Notes: generated from the letters alone by a model not told the origin. A DNA stretch of 64,000 nucleotides from Mycobacterium sp. (GCF_002863225.1 NZ_PKEK01000036.1:25181-89180), one strand, 5' to 3'. Counted from the first letter of the stretch, positions 15,400-25,162 are shown. Program-made: numbers and translations.

Positions 15400-17202
15400 A
15401 TGAGCTTTGACACCGTGATTCGCAATGGGCGCTGGTTCGACGGCACCGGCGCACCGTCGGCGATCCGCAACATCGGCATCCTCGGCGGCCGCATTGCGGC
15501 GATCAGCGAACAGCCGCTCGACGAGACCGGATGCGGCCACGTGATCGACGCCGACGGCAAGTGGGTGATGCCCGGCATGGTCGACATCCACACCCACTAC
15601 GACGTCGAGGTGCTCGGCGGACCGGAACTGTCGGAGTCGCTGCGCCACGGCGTGACGACGGTCCTGCTGGGTTCGTGTTCGCTGTCGACCGTCCATGTCG
15701 ACAGCCAGGACGCCGGTGATCTGTTCGGCCGGGTGGAAGCCATTCCGCGCGACCACGTCATCGGCACGATCGACCAGCACAAGACGTGGAGCAACTGCGA
15801 GGAGTACATCACCGCGTTGGAGTCGCGGACGCTGGGCCCGAATCTCGCTGCGTTCATCGGCCATTCGGACATGCGCGCTGCGACCATGGGTTTGGATCGC
15901 GCCACCCGGAAAGAGGTGACCCCGACCGCGTCCGAGCAGGCGCAGATGGAGCGGATGCTCACCGAGGCGCTGGACGCCGGATTCGTCGGAATGTCCTCCC
16001 AGCAACTGCTGTTCGACAAGCTCGACGGGGAGACCTGCCGCTCGCGCACCTTGCCTTCGACCTACGCCAAACCGCGCGAGCTGCGCCGGCTGAAGTCGTT
16101 GTTGCGGCGCAGAGGACGAGTCCTGCAGGCGGGTCCCGACATTCAGAATCCGTTCAACATCGCATCCCAGGTGGCCCAGTCGCTGGGTGTGCTGCGCAAG
16201 TCGCTGAAAACCAGCCTTCTCTCGGCCGCCGACATCAAGGCGAATCCGTGGCTGATCGCGATGCTGGGCCCCGGAGCGCGTCTGGTCAACCGGCTCGGCG
16301 GCAACTTCCGCTGGCAGCATCTGCCGGTGCCCTTCGAGGTGTATGCCGACGGCATCGACCTGGTGATCTTCGAGGAGTTTGGCTCCGGTGCGGCCGCCAT
16401 GCACTTGAAAGAGCAAGTGGCGCAACGTCTGGAGCTGCTGCGCGACGAGGACTACCGGCGTCGGTTCCGCAAGGATTACGACAGCAAGTTCGGTCTGCGG
16501 GTGTGGCACCGCGACTTCTTCGACGCCGAAATCGTCGACTGCCCAGATCATTCGGTGATCGGGAAGTCGTTCGGACAGGTAGGAGTCGATCGCGGCGGAC
16601 TGCATCCCGTCGACGCGTTCCTCGACCTCGTCGTCGAGCACGGCACCGCACTGCGCTGGCGCACCACGATCTCCAATCACCGGCCCGACATGCTCAAGAA
16701 GCTGGCCAGCGATGCCGGCGTCCAGATGGGCTTCTCCGATGCCGGCGCGCACCTGCGCAACATGGCCTTCTACAACTTCGGCCTACGCCTGCTACGCCAC
16801 GTCCACGATGCCCAGCAGGCCGGCCGGCCGTTCATGACCGTCGAGCGGGCGGTGCACCGACTCACCGGCGAACTGGCCGACTGGTACGGCATCGACGCCG
16901 GGCACCTCCGGCCGGGCGACCGCGCCGACCTGGTGATCGTCGACCCCGCACACCTCGACGAATCGCTGGACGACTACGCCGAGCAGACCGTCGAGCAATA
17001 CGGCGGACTCTCCCGGATGGTCAACCGCAACGACGACACCGTCAGCGCCGTGCTGGTCGCCGGCCAAGCGGTGTTCCTCGACGGCAAACCGACCGAGGTG
17101 CTGGGCACCCAGCGCACCGGCAGCTTCCTGCGCGCGTACGCCACCGCGATGACGAACCACGTCGAGTTGGCCTCCGCTGCAACGGCGGTCAGCACGTCCT
17201 AA
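15400..17202 (+). CDS. Amidohydrolase family protein (N-acyl-D-amino-acid deacylase-like)
   Basis: A 600-residue amidohydrolase. The start MSFDTVIRNGRWFDGTG, the metal motif MVDIHTHYDVEV, the conserved GVTTVLLGSCSLS, the late ligand in GFSDAGAHLRNM and the C-terminal beta strand DLVIVDPAHLDESL follow the D-aminoacylase/N-acyl-D-amino-acid deacylase branch. It would hydrolyse an amide or N-acyl bond with bound metal; the substrate is unknown. GGAGAGGA ends six bases before the ATG at 15400, which fixes that start over the ATG at 15385. It heads a same-strand run with a patatin and a serine hydrolase. Confidence 0.88.
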   Translation: MSFDTVIRNGRWFDGTGAPSAIRNIGILGGRIAAISEQPLDETGCGHVIDADGKWVMPGMVDIHTHYDVEVLGGPELSESLRHGVTTVLLGSCSLSTVHVDSQDAGDLFGRVEAIPRDHVIGTIDQHKTWSNCEEYITALESRTLGPNLAAFIGHSDMRAATMGLDRATRKEVTPTASEQAQMERMLTEALDAGFVGMSSQQLLFDKLDGETCRSRTLPSTYAKPRELRRLKSLLRRRGRVLQAGPDIQNPFNIASQVAQSLGVLRKSLKTSLLSAADIKANPWLIAMLGPGARLVNRLGGNFRWQHLPVPFEVYADGIDLVIFEEFGSGAAAMHLKEQVAQRLELLRDEDYRRRFRKDYDSKFGLRVWHRDFFDAEIVDCPDHSVIGKSFGQVGVDRGGLHPVDAFLDLVVEHGTALRWRTTISNHRPDMLKKLASDAGVQMGFSDAGAHLRNMAFYNFGLRLLRHVHDAQQAGRPFMTVERAVHRLTGELADWYGIDAGHLRPGDRADLVIVDPAHLDESLDDYAEQTVEQYGGLSRMVNRNDDTVSAVLVAGQAVFLDGKPTEVLGTQRTGSFLRAYATAMTNHVELASAATAVSTS

Positions 17203-17251
17203 GCGACGAACTGGGCCGGACCGCGTGTAATTCGCCGCGGGGCCCAGCGGC

Positions 17252-18952
17252 ATGAGTAGGTTGATCCCCATGCGGATCCCGGTCGTCGACACGGTGCTGG
17301 GCCGGCTCGGCCGCCGCGACGCCGGGCTCGAGCTCATCGAGGAGCTCGAGGACGAGGCCGTTCAGCCCGTAGACCCTGACGACCTGCTCTCCGCTGAACC
17401 GAACCTGCTGCTGCAGCGGATGGAAAACCGGCTGATCCGTCACCATCTCGCCGCTCCCGACGTGCTCAGCGCCGAGGACCTGCGCCAGCTGCGTTACATC
17501 CTCAACTTCGCCCGCCTGGCCGACTTCGAGCCCGGCGCGGCGGGCCCGGACGGCACCCGCGGGCGCGGCGACGTCTCGGTCGGCGCCGAAGTCGCACCGT
17601 GGCGGTCACGGGTCGCCGACGCGCTCTACGGCCCACTGCGCGAGGAGCGGGATCCCGTGACCGCGCTGCGGACCGCACGCGGCGCACTGGAGAACTTGGC
17701 CGCCGACCAGGACGACCAGCGTCGTGTACTGATCGAGCGACATGGAAACGACTTCTCCGCAACGGAATTGGATGCCGAGGTTGGCTACAAGAAACTCGTC
17801 ACCGTGCTCGGCGGCGGTGGGGGAGCGGGTTTCGTCTACATCGGTGGCATGCGGCGGCTGCTGGAGGCCGGCCAGACGCCCGACTACATGATCAGCGCGT
17901 CGATCGGGTCGATCCTGGGCAGCCTGGTCAGCCGCGAGTTGCCGGTCCCGATCGAGGAATACGTCGCCTGGGCGAAGACGGTGTCCTACCGCGCCATCCT
18001 CGGGCCCGAACGGTTGCGCCGCCGCCACGGGCTGGCCGGCATGTTCGCGCTGCGCTTCGACGAGTTCGCCGGCGCGATGCTCAGCCGCGAAGACGGGCAG
18101 CGAATGCGCATGTCGGACTTGGCGATTCCGTTCGACGTCGTGGTCGCCGGAGTCCGCCGGCAGCCCTATACGGCGTTGCCTTCCCGGTTCCGCCGTCCCG
18201 CGTTGGCGGCGCTGCAGATGCGGTCGGTGCCGTTCCGTCCGATCGGCATCGGCCCGGTGGTGGGCACCCGGATGTGGCAGGTGGCCGCGTTCATCGACCT
18301 GCGGGTGGTCAAGCCGATCATCATCGGCGACGACAGCCCGGCCCGCGACTTCGACGTCGTCGACGCCGCGTCGTTCTCGGCCGCGATTCCCGGTGTGCTG
18401 CACCATGAAACGACCGATCCGCGAATGATCCCGCTCCTCGACGACCTCTTCGCGGAAGAAGGCATCGCGGCCCTGGTCGACGGCGGCACGGCCAGCAACG
18501 TCCCGATCGAACTGGCCTGGAAGCGCGTGCGCGACGGCCGGCTCGGCACCCGCAATGCCTGTTATCTGGCGTTCGATTGCTTTCACCCGCAGTGGGATCC
18601 GCGCAACCTGTGGCTGGTGCCGATCACCCAGGCCGTCCAGCTGCAGATGGTCCGCAACGCGCCCTACGCCGACCACCTCGTCAGGTTCGGGCCGACGCTG
18701 TCGCCGGTGAACCTGGCCCCGTCGTCGGCGTCCATCGACCGCGCCAGCCGATGGGGCCACGACAGTGTCGACAAGGCCATCCCGCTGACGACAGCACTGC
18801 TGACGCCCACGTGGTGGGAGGGCGACAGCCCGCCGGTCGCCAAGCCGAAGACCCTGCCGAAGTCGGTGGCGTCACCGATGAGCGCGGTGATGGCCGCGAT
18901 TCAGGCGCCGACGAACCGGCTGTCCCGGTGGCGGGACCGCTACCTGACGTGA
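17252..18952 (+). CDS. Patatin-like phospholipase with DUF3336-type N-terminus
   Basis: A 566-residue patatin-family acyl hydrolase. Residues 1-180 are a helical DUF3336-like extension; the patatin core starts near 185 with VLGGGGGAGFVYIGG (oxyanion loop), then SASIGSILGS at the nucleophile position and LVDGGTASNVPIE (catalytic Asp in DGG). The nucleophile elbow reads SxSxG, not the canonical GxSxG, which may alter activity. Expected role is hydrolysis of phospholipid or triacylglycerol acyl chains. The last four bases overlap the next gene (GTGA). A second in-frame ATG at 17270 is an alternative start. Confidence 0.86.
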   Translation: MSRLIPMRIPVVDTVLGRLGRRDAGLELIEELEDEAVQPVDPDDLLSAEPNLLLQRMENRLIRHHLAAPDVLSAEDLRQLRYILNFARLADFEPGAAGPDGTRGRGDVSVGAEVAPWRSRVADALYGPLREERDPVTALRTARGALENLAADQDDQRRVLIERHGNDFSATELDAEVGYKKLVTVLGGGGGAGFVYIGGMRRLLEAGQTPDYMISASIGSILGSLVSRELPVPIEEYVAWAKTVSYRAILGPERLRRRHGLAGMFALRFDEFAGAMLSREDGQRMRMSDLAIPFDVVVAGVRRQPYTALPSRFRRPALAALQMRSVPFRPIGIGPVVGTRMWQVAAFIDLRVVKPIIIGDDSPARDFDVVDAASFSAAIPGVLHHETTDPRMIPLLDDLFAEEGIAALVDGGTASNVPIELAWKRVRDGRLGTRNACYLAFDCFHPQWDPRNLWLVPITQAVQLQMVRNAPYADHLVRFGPTLSPVNLAPSSASIDRASRWGHDSVDKAIPLTTALLTPTWWEGDSPPVAKPKTLPKSVASPMSAVMAAIQAPTNRLSRWRDRYLT

Positions 18953-20298
18953 AGCGGTCAGCCATCGCCGTGGGACTCGCCGTGCTGATGCTCGTGACGG
19001 CGTCATCGGCCAGGAATGCGGTGATCCGCGCAGGAATACGGCCTGCCGCAACCGAATTCGCGTCGATCTCCACGCTGATGAACGACGCGATCGCGGCGGA
19101 GAAGCTGCCGGGCGGTGTGGTGGTTGTCGGACACGGCGGGAAAACCGTCTTCCACCGGGCGTACGGCTCGCGCAAACTCGCTGGGGAACAGGGGTTGGAC
19201 GGCTCGCCCGCGCCCGCTGAACCGATGACCGAGGACACCATCTTCGACATCGCCTCGCTGACGAAACCACTCGCCACCGCGACCGCCGTCATGCAGCTCT
19301 ACGAAGACGGCAAGGTGTCGCTCGACGAGCCCGTGCAAACCTACTTGCCCGACTTCAACGCCGCCAACGACGCAGAGCGGCAACGGGTCACCGTTCGTAT
19401 GTTGCTGACGCACACCTCCGGCGAACCGATCGACGTCGACCTCGCAGACCCGTGGGGTCTGGGTCGCGCCGACAAAGCCGAAGGCATTCGCCGCGCGCTG
19501 GTCATGCCGCTGCAGTCAGCGCCCGGTGCGGTTTTTCGGTATGCCGACATCAACTACATCCTGCTCGGTGCGTTGATCGAAAAGCTGTCCGGCCAAACGG
19601 AAGACGCGTACGCCCAGCGGAACATCTTCGAGCCCCTGGAGATGACCGACACCCGCTACCTGCCGCCGGCCGGCCTGGTGCCGCGCACCGCGCCGACCGC
19701 CGTCGACGACCAGAGCAGCGCGGATCCGGCTCAGAATCCCGATTTCGGTCGCTTGCTGCGGGGCGTCGTGCACGATCCGACGGCACGGCGTATGGGAGGA
19801 GTGGCCGGGCACGCCGGCGTGTTCGCGACAGCGCACGACGTCGGCCTCTTTGCACAGGCCCTGCTCGATCGGCTCGCGAACCGGCCCAGCGGTTTTCCGC
19901 TGCGGCAGGCGACTCTGGCGGTGATGACGAGCCCTCAGCAACCCGGACATCACGCCGGTCAAGTCGAAGCCGCCAACGAGGCCATCCGGAAAGCCGTCGC
20001 AACGACGCCCAACGCCGCTGATCCGCTGCTCGCTCCGCACTATCCGGCAATCGAGGGGCAGGAGTTGTTCGGCTTCGGCTGGGATATCGACACGGCGTTC
20101 TCCAAGCCGCGCGGTCTGATCTTTCCGGTCGGCAGCTTCGGCGCCACCGGCTTCACCGGAACCTCGCTCTGGCTTGACCCGGGCTCGGACAGCTACGTCA
20201 TTCTGCTTGCGAACGCGATTCATCTGCGCGGCAGCCCACCCATCTCAGGGCTGCGGGGTGACGTGGCAACCGCGGCGGCCGAGGCCCTGCGACTTTGA
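18949..20298 (+). CDS. Secreted serine beta-lactamase-like hydrolase (class C/DD-peptidase/EstB type)
   Basis: A 449-residue protein with an N-terminal signal peptide or anchor (AIAVGLAVLMLVTASSA). The penicillin-binding-like active site has SLTK (S103-K106), the tyrosine motif in RYADINYILLG, and GATGFTGTSLWLDP in place of the KTG box. LLTHTSGEPID is typical of the beta-lactamase-related esterase family. It is likely an esterase or peptidase at the cell envelope; true beta-lactamase activity is doubtful because the third motif is not KTG. GTGA overlap with the patatin gene shows translational coupling. The GTG start was chosen for the signal peptide. Confidence 0.86.
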   Translation: MKRSAIAVGLAVLMLVTASSARNAVIRAGIRPAATEFASISTLMNDAIAAEKLPGGVVVVGHGGKTVFHRAYGSRKLAGEQGLDGSPAPAEPMTEDTIFDIASLTKPLATATAVMQLYEDGKVSLDEPVQTYLPDFNAANDAERQRVTVRMLLTHTSGEPIDVDLADPWGLGRADKAEGIRRALVMPLQSAPGAVFRYADINYILLGALIEKLSGQTEDAYAQRNIFEPLEMTDTRYLPPAGLVPRTAPTAVDDQSSADPAQNPDFGRLLRGVVHDPTARRMGGVAGHAGVFATAHDVGLFAQALLDRLANRPSGFPLRQATLAVMTSPQQPGHHAGQVEAANEAIRKAVATTPNAADPLLAPHYPAIEGQELFGFGWDIDTAFSKPRGLIFPVGSFGATGFTGTSLWLDPGSDSYVILLANAIHLRGSPPISGLRGDVATAAAEALRL

Positions 20299-20376
20299 TC
20301 CCGCGGAAATAATTCGGACCATAGTCCGGTTAGCCCTCGGTGTTGTGCGAAAGTCCAAGCCAAAGGGAGAACCACC

Positions 20377-20928
20377 ATGACCGCAGCCGTTGACACCCAC
20401 CAGCTCACCGCCGGGACCTGGGCGATCGACGCAGTCCACTCGTCAGTCAACTTCGCCGTCCGCCACCTGGTAGTCGGCAAGACCTACGGCCGATTCGACC
20501 AGTTCAGCGGTGCCATCACGATCGGCGAAGACGGCACCCCAGCCGTTCGCGCCGAGGTCGACGTCACCTCGATCGACACCGGCAACGAACAACGCGATGC
20601 GCACATCAAGGCGCCCGACTTCTTCGATGCCACGCAGTTTCCGTCCGCGACGTTCGTATCCACCGCGGTGCGGGCCGACGGGGACAACTACCTGCTCGAC
20701 GGCGACTTCACGCTCCGAGGCGTGACCAAGCCGGTCACCCTGTCGCTGGCGTTCAACGGTGTCAGCCCCGGCATGGGGCACGGCGAAGTCGCCGGATTCG
20801 ACGCCTCGGTGGTGCTGAGCCGCAAGGACTTCGGCGTCGGTGGCGAGCTCCTGCTGGACGGCGGCGGCGCGATCGTCGGCGACAAGGTCACCATCACGCT
20901 CGCGATCGAAGCCCTGAAGCAGAGCTGA
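20377..20928 (+). CDS. YceI family lipid-binding protein
   Basis: A 183-residue YceI-fold lipocalin-like protein. The marker segments are TWAIDAVHSSVNFAVRHLVV, VDVTSIDTGNEQRDAHIKAP, DFFDATQFPSATFVST, FTLRGVTKPVTL and LSRKDFGVG. YceI proteins bind polyisoprenoid or other long hydrophobic molecules inside a beta-barrel. No signal peptide is visible, so this one probably acts in the cytoplasm. AAAGGGAGAA precedes the ATG by six to seven bases. It lies 78 bp after the serine hydrolase gene and may be transcribed with it or alone. Confidence 0.92.
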   Translation: MTAAVDTHQLTAGTWAIDAVHSSVNFAVRHLVVGKTYGRFDQFSGAITIGEDGTPAVRAEVDVTSIDTGNEQRDAHIKAPDFFDATQFPSATFVSTAVRADGDNYLLDGDFTLRGVTKPVTLSLAFNGVSPGMGHGEVAGFDASVVLSRKDFGVGGELLLDGGGAIVGDKVTITLAIEALKQS

Positions 20929-20952
20929 TTCGCTCGGAGGCGGGCAATTCGG

Positions 20953-21663
20953 TTACTGGGTAGACGGGGTGACGGGTGGGACTTCGGTGGCGTCCTGCCC
21001 GTCACCTCCGCGCCACTTCCGAAACCCCTGCCGCGCCGCGAAAGCCCCCGCCACCGCGGTCACACACCACACCCCGATCGCCGTGTACGCCAGCGCCGGT
21101 GACTTGTTGCCGATCGACGCGCCCAATGCGGTGTAGACGAACGCCCGCGGTACCGAGCCGATGAACGCGCCAACAGCCATCTGCCACAACGGAACTCCGA
21201 ACGCACCGAACGCATAGGAGGCCAGCGCGTCCGACAGGCCGGGGATGAACCGCTGACCGACCACCGCCCACAACCCGCGCCGCTGAATCAGCCCGTCCAG
21301 CCGATCCGCCCGCGAAGCGCCCAGCAGGGCTCGCGCGCTGTCCCGTCCGGCCCGGCGGCCGAGGAAGGCCGCGACGACCGCCGTCCCCACCGTGGCGCCC
21401 AGCGTGACGAAAACCCCCAGCAGTGGACCGAACAGCAGCCCGCTGCTGGCCGCCAGAATCGGGCCCGGCACGAAGATCGCGCCCAGTACCGCCGACAACA
21501 CCACGTAGGTGAACGGCGCCAGCGGCCCGGTCGATTTCACCCAGCCTCGGACGTCCTCGATGTTCACCACGTGCTTGACCGCCAGCAGGTAGAACATCAC
21601 CACCAGGAAGAGCGCGAACACCGCGAGCCGGATGATGTGCGGGCGCCGCGAGGTCGAGGTCAT
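20953..21663 (-). CDS. TVP38/TMEM64 (VTT/DedA-superfamily) membrane protein
   Basis: A 236-residue integral membrane protein with about five or six hydrophobic segments (first FALFLVVMFYLLAV). The re-entrant-loop signature is present: IFVPGPILAASSGLLFG, the gap with FLGRRAGRDSARALL, and RFIPGLSDALASYAFGAFG. VTT-domain proteins include lipid scramblases and membrane-homeostasis factors; the transported lipid here is not known. The gene is convergent with YceI and divergent from the SAM methyltransferase at 21710. Confidence 0.9.
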   Translation of the reverse strand: MTSTSRRPHIIRLAVFALFLVVMFYLLAVKHVVNIEDVRGWVKSTGPLAPFTYVVLSAVLGAIFVPGPILAASSGLLFGPLLGVFVTLGATVGTAVVAAFLGRRAGRDSARALLGASRADRLDGLIQRRGLWAVVGQRFIPGLSDALASYAFGAFGVPLWQMAVGAFIGSVPRAFVYTALGASIGNKSPALAYTAIGVWCVTAVAGAFAARQGFRKWRGGDGQDATEVPPVTPSTQ

Positions 21664-21709
21664 GGTGACCGTGATTCTTCCGTATGCCCGGCTCCGTTAG
21701 GGTCAGGTC

Positions 21710-22651
21710 GTGGCGAGAACCGACGACGACAGCTGGGAAATCACCGAGAGCGTGGGCGCGACGGCGCTGGGTGTGGCGGCGGCCCGCGCGGCCGACACCG
21801 AGAGCAGCGATCCGCTGATCAACGACCCGTTCGCGCGGGTCTTCCTCGACCGGGTCGGCTCCGGGGTCTGGGACTGGTACGGCGCTCCCGAACTGCCCGC
21901 CGAGCTGGTCGAAGCCGAGCCGGACATGCCGCAACGGATGCAGGCGCTGGTGAGCTACTTCGCCACCCGGACCAGATTCTTCGACACCGCGTTCATCGAC
22001 GCGACCGACGCGGGTGTCCGCCAAGCGGTGATCCTCGCCGCCGGCCTGGACGCCCGGTCGTGGCGGCTGCCATGGCCCGACGGCACCACGGTCTACGAGC
22101 TCGACCAGGACCGCGTGCTGGACTTCAAGCTCGAAACCCTGCACGAGCACGGCGCCGAGCCGAAAGCCAACCGGGTCGCCGTCGCGGTGGATCTGCGCCA
22201 GGGCTGGCCAACGGCGTTGCAGCAGGCCGGTTTTGACCCCTCCGCCCCGAGCGTCTGGTCGATCGAGGGTCTGCTGATGTATCTGCCGGCGGCAGCGCAG
22301 GACCTGCTGTTCGAGCGCATCCAGGAACTCGCCGCACCCGGCAGCCGCGTCGCCGTCGAAGGGCTCGGACCCGAATTCGCCGTCCCCGAGCTGCGCGACC
22401 AGCGACGCGAGCGGATGGATCGGGTGCGGGAACTGATGGAGCAATCGGGATCGCAGCTCGAGGTGCCCAAGACCGACGAACTGTGGTACTTCGAAGAACG
22501 TGAAGACGTCGCAGAGTGGCTCACCCGCCACGGCTGGGACGTCACCGCCACCCCATCCGACGAACTGATGGCGAGCTACGGGCGGCCGTCCCCCGAAGGA
22601 CTGGAAGAGGCCTCGCCCACGCACTGGTTCATCTCCGCGCGCAAAACGTGA
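21710..22651 (+). CDS. Putative SAM-dependent methyltransferase (LCMT-like, mycobacterial family)
   Basis: A 313-residue member of the leucine carboxyl methyltransferase-like family that is expanded in mycobacteria. Diagnostic parts are [34 protein letters not shown], the motif I strand [16 protein letters not shown] with [12 protein letters not shown], and [10 protein letters not shown]. Substrate and role are unknown; family members modify secondary metabolites or lipids. The start is a GTG ([10 protein letters not shown]...). A 58-bp gap separates it from the divergent VTT gene. Confidence 0.92.
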   Translation: MARTDDDSWEITESVGATALGVAAARAADTESSDPLINDPFARVFLDRVGSGVWDWYGAPELPAELVEAEPDMPQRMQALVSYFATRTRFFDTAFIDATDAGVRQAVILAAGLDARSWRLPWPDGTTVYELDQDRVLDFKLETLHEHGAEPKANRVAVAVDLRQGWPTALQQAGFDPSAPSVWSIEGLLMYLPAAAQDLLFERIQELAAPGSRVAVEGLGPEFAVPELRDQRRERMDRVRELMEQSGSQLEVPKTDELWYFEEREDVAEWLTRHGWDVTATPSDELMASYGRPSPEGLEEASPTHWFISARKT

Positions 22652-22687
22652 CTTGCGGGCCGCCGCGCCGCACTTAGGCTGGCGGAC

Positions 22688-23647
22688 ATGGACATCGGTG
22701 CACTGCCGCCCGGCGTGCCGCAGAACTGGGCCGACGTGCGCCCGCTGCTGCGGTCGATCCTGCGGCCGGCCACCTACCGCAGTTTCGCCAAACCCGGTGA
22801 CCCACTGGCGTGGCGGATCCCGCTGACCGCGTTCCTGCACGAACTCGTCGCGATCGATCTGCCCGAGATGCGTCTGATCGTCACCATGGACATCACCGAC
22901 CAATGGGGTGTCAGCGGCACCGACTTGTTCATTGCCGGCCGGGAGAACATCGCCGGCCTGCACCCACCCGGCAGCTTCGAGCCCGGCACCGAGGGGGTGC
23001 TGGTCGACGCCGATCAAAGCAGCTACATTACCTCGGCCATCCTGACGCCGGGCTGGCTGGCCGCACTGGCCCGGCCTGACGGTCCGCGGCCCGTGGCGTT
23101 CGTGCCGACCGAAGACACGTTGATCCTGGGCAACGACGGAAACGCGCAACTGTTCGACACCGCCGAGCAGATGTACTACCAATCCGATCGCGGCGTCTCG
23201 CCCGAGGCGTTCACCGTCGGGGCCGACCGGAACCTCGCACCGTTTCTCGATTCGGGACCGCACTCATTGCGGCGCAGAGCAATTCAGGCTCGTACGACTG
23301 GCGCGGTTCGGCAGTACGGGGAGCAGGCGCAATTCCTCACAGAGCTCTACGACGAGCAGACGATCGAGGGCTACGTCGCCGCGACGGACGTTGTCGACAC
23401 CGGGCACGGCATGCGTTCGGCGGCGGTGTGGGGCGAAGGGGTTCTCCACGAACTGCCCGAAGTCGACTACCTGTTCTTCATCAACGACGACGGACACTTC
23501 GCCGTCCCGTTCTCGGTGGTGGTTGATCTCGTCGGCATCAGGCCGACACCGGGCTACTTCCCGCCGCGCTATCGGGTGACGGATTGGCCGGAGCCGTCGG
23601 TGATCTCGGCGTTACGCGCGCACGCGGTGACCCTGCCGACGGGTTAA
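22688..23647 (+). CDS. Conserved hypothetical protein
   Basis: A 319-residue soluble protein of no family I can name. It is rich in acidic residues and aromatic pairs; segments such as AFLHELVAIDLPEMRL, MYYQSDRGVSPEAF, and VDYLFFINDDGHFAVPF look like a two-lobed alpha/beta protein. No signal peptide or membrane helix is present. It follows the methyltransferase by 36 bp and may share its message. Its TAA overlaps the stop codon of the convergent NYN gene. Confidence 0.75.
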   Translation: MDIGALPPGVPQNWADVRPLLRSILRPATYRSFAKPGDPLAWRIPLTAFLHELVAIDLPEMRLIVTMDITDQWGVSGTDLFIAGRENIAGLHPPGSFEPGTEGVLVDADQSSYITSAILTPGWLAALARPDGPRPVAFVPTEDTLILGNDGNAQLFDTAEQMYYQSDRGVSPEAFTVGADRNLAPFLDSGPHSLRRRAIQARTTGAVRQYGEQAQFLTELYDEQTIEGYVAATDVVDTGHGMRSAAVWGEGVLHELPEVDYLFFINDDGHFAVPFSVVVDLVGIRPTPGYFPPRYRVTDWPEPSVISALRAHAVTLPTG

Positions 23648-24477
23648 CGCAGCCGCACCAGCCGCGTCGTCGAACTCTCGTCCAGCTCGACGACATCGGA
23701 ACGGGACCGCAGAAAGTCGCTGAAAGACTTGAAGCCGAGCGACTTCTCGCTGAACGACGGGTCCATCCGCTTCATCTGTGCCTTGACCGCGGAGTTGTGC
23801 AGCCAGTCGACGTCGTCCTTCTCGGTGCCGATCCGCAGCGCGCGGACGAGCAGCGCGGTGGCCGCTTGCGGATCGGGTCCGGTCGGCGGTTCGTCGTCGT
23901 CGGCCTTGGTGCGGTTGGCCTTGGGCTCGGCCACCGGAACTCCGGGCAGTGCGTCGTAGATGACGAAGTCGTCGCATGCCGCGGCCAACGCCTTGCTCGA
24001 CGAACCGGCCACCCCGACGCCCACCACGTAGCGGCCCAACCGCTTGCAGCGCTGCGCCAGCGCGATGTAGTCGGAGTCGCCCGCGACGATCACCACATGC
24101 GTCAGGTCCGGCAGGCGGAACATGTCCTCGACCGCGTCGACGGCCAGCCGGATGTCGGCGCCGTTTTTGCCGTACGCCGCGGCAGGAAACAGCTGCACCA
24201 AATCGACTGCACGCCCGACCAATTGCTCGCGGTAGCCGTTGTTGACCTCCGACGACCAGTCGGCGTAGGCGCGGGTCAGCACCAGCGTGCCGAACGACGA
24301 GGCGAAGTCGATGATGGCGCCGACATCGACGGTGGCCCGCTGAAGTCGATCCTCCTTCAGGCCTTTGGCCTTGTCCTTCTGGAACGAGCTGCGTCCGTTG
24401 ACCTGGTCATACCGCGAAATCACGATGTTGTCGAAGTCGAGGTACACCGCAACCCGGTCCGCGTCGGCATCTGTCAT
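23644..24477 (-). CDS. NYN (PIN-like) domain RNase-type protein with LOTUS/OST-HTH-like tail
   Basis: A 277-residue protein. The NYN domain, a metal-dependent RNase fold related to PIN domains, covers about residues 8-170: VAVYLDFDNIVIS (catalytic Asp pair), KNGADIRLAVDAVEDM and VVIVAGDSDYIALAQRCKRLG give the acidic cluster. After an acidic, proline-containing linker, the C-terminus (ALLVRALRIG through SLGFKSFSDFLRSRSDVVEL) resembles a LOTUS/OST-HTH winged helix that binds RNA. The ATG at 24477 fits the family; upstream in-frame sequence is shared with the neighbouring gene. A role in RNA turnover is likely but not demonstrated. Confidence 0.85.
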   Translation of the reverse strand: MTDADADRVAVYLDFDNIVISRYDQVNGRSSFQKDKAKGLKEDRLQRATVDVGAIIDFASSFGTLVLTRAYADWSSEVNNGYREQLVGRAVDLVQLFPAAAYGKNGADIRLAVDAVEDMFRLPDLTHVVIVAGDSDYIALAQRCKRLGRYVVGVGVAGSSSKALAAACDDFVIYDALPGVPVAEPKANRTKADDDEPPTGPDPQAATALLVRALRIGTEKDDVDWLHNSAVKAQMKRMDPSFSEKSLGFKSFSDFLRSRSDVVELDESSTTRLVRLR

Positions 24478-24568
24478 CGGTCCAGTCTCGACCATCGTCG
24501 GCCCAGCGAGCCCGATTTGCGCATAGTTGGTTTCACGAGTGTCGAGGACATGCTGAAGACCGGAATCT

Positions 24569-25162
24569 TCACCCTCGACGAGCTCGACCAGGCCAACCAG
24601 CGGCCGGCCGGCTGAATAGCGCAGCGGCAGTGAGCAACTGCCATACGGTGATGGTGTAGACGCTGCCGCGCTCCCAGACTCCGCGCGGCCCGACGCCGGA
24701 GTTCTCCAGCCCGTAGACGAATACCGAGAAGCTGAGCAGGCCAACGACGCCGAGGCCGATCGACACCCGGCGGTGCCATCCGCCGATGAGCGACGAACCC
24801 GCGATGATTGCCGCGTTTCCGCCCACGATCGCGAGCACCGCGCCGGCGGCATGGGTGGCCGATCCGCTATGGAATAACGCGATCAAGACATTGCCGGCTG
24901 CGTTCGCGCCGACCAGAGCAACCAGCGGTCGCGCCCCGCCGGCCAGCACGGCGCCGACCAGAAACAGCGCGCCCTGCACGCAGAACGCCGCATTCATCAC
25001 CCATGCGTCGGCCGACCATGCCGGGACCCCGAGATCGCTGATCATGTTGTGGGCATAGCTGTACGAGGGCCGGAATACCGCTGCCGCAACAGCTTCCAGA
25101 CCCAGATAGACTACAGCGGCCGACAACCAGGCCAGCGCAGCGCGACTCGAATGTGTCATCAC
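24569..25162 (-). CDS. DUF998 family integral membrane protein
   Basis: A 197-residue membrane protein with six predicted transmembrane helices, for example LSAAVVYLGLEAVAAAVF and AGAVLAIVGGNAAIIAGSSL. The DUF998 signature SYAHNMISDLGVPAWSADAW lies between helices one and two. Function is unknown. A second ATG follows immediately (MMTHSS), so the exact start could be one codon later. It lies 91 bp upstream of the NYN gene on the same strand. Confidence 0.85.
   Translation of the reverse strand: MMTHSSRAALAWLSAAVVYLGLEAVAAAVFRPSYSYAHNMISDLGVPAWSADAWVMNAAFCVQGALFLVGAVLAGGARPLVALVGANAAGNVLIALFHSGSATHAAGAVLAIVGGNAAIIAGSSLIGGWHRRVSIGLGVVGLLSFSVFVYGLENSGVGPRGVWERGSVYTITVWQLLTAAALFSRPAAGWPGRARRG

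Noticed and set aside
21002..23263. 753-codon minus-strand open frame spanning three genes
   Set aside because: Overlaps the VTT gene out of frame and the methyltransferase and hypothetical genes antisense; composition is repetitive and Gly/Arg-rich.
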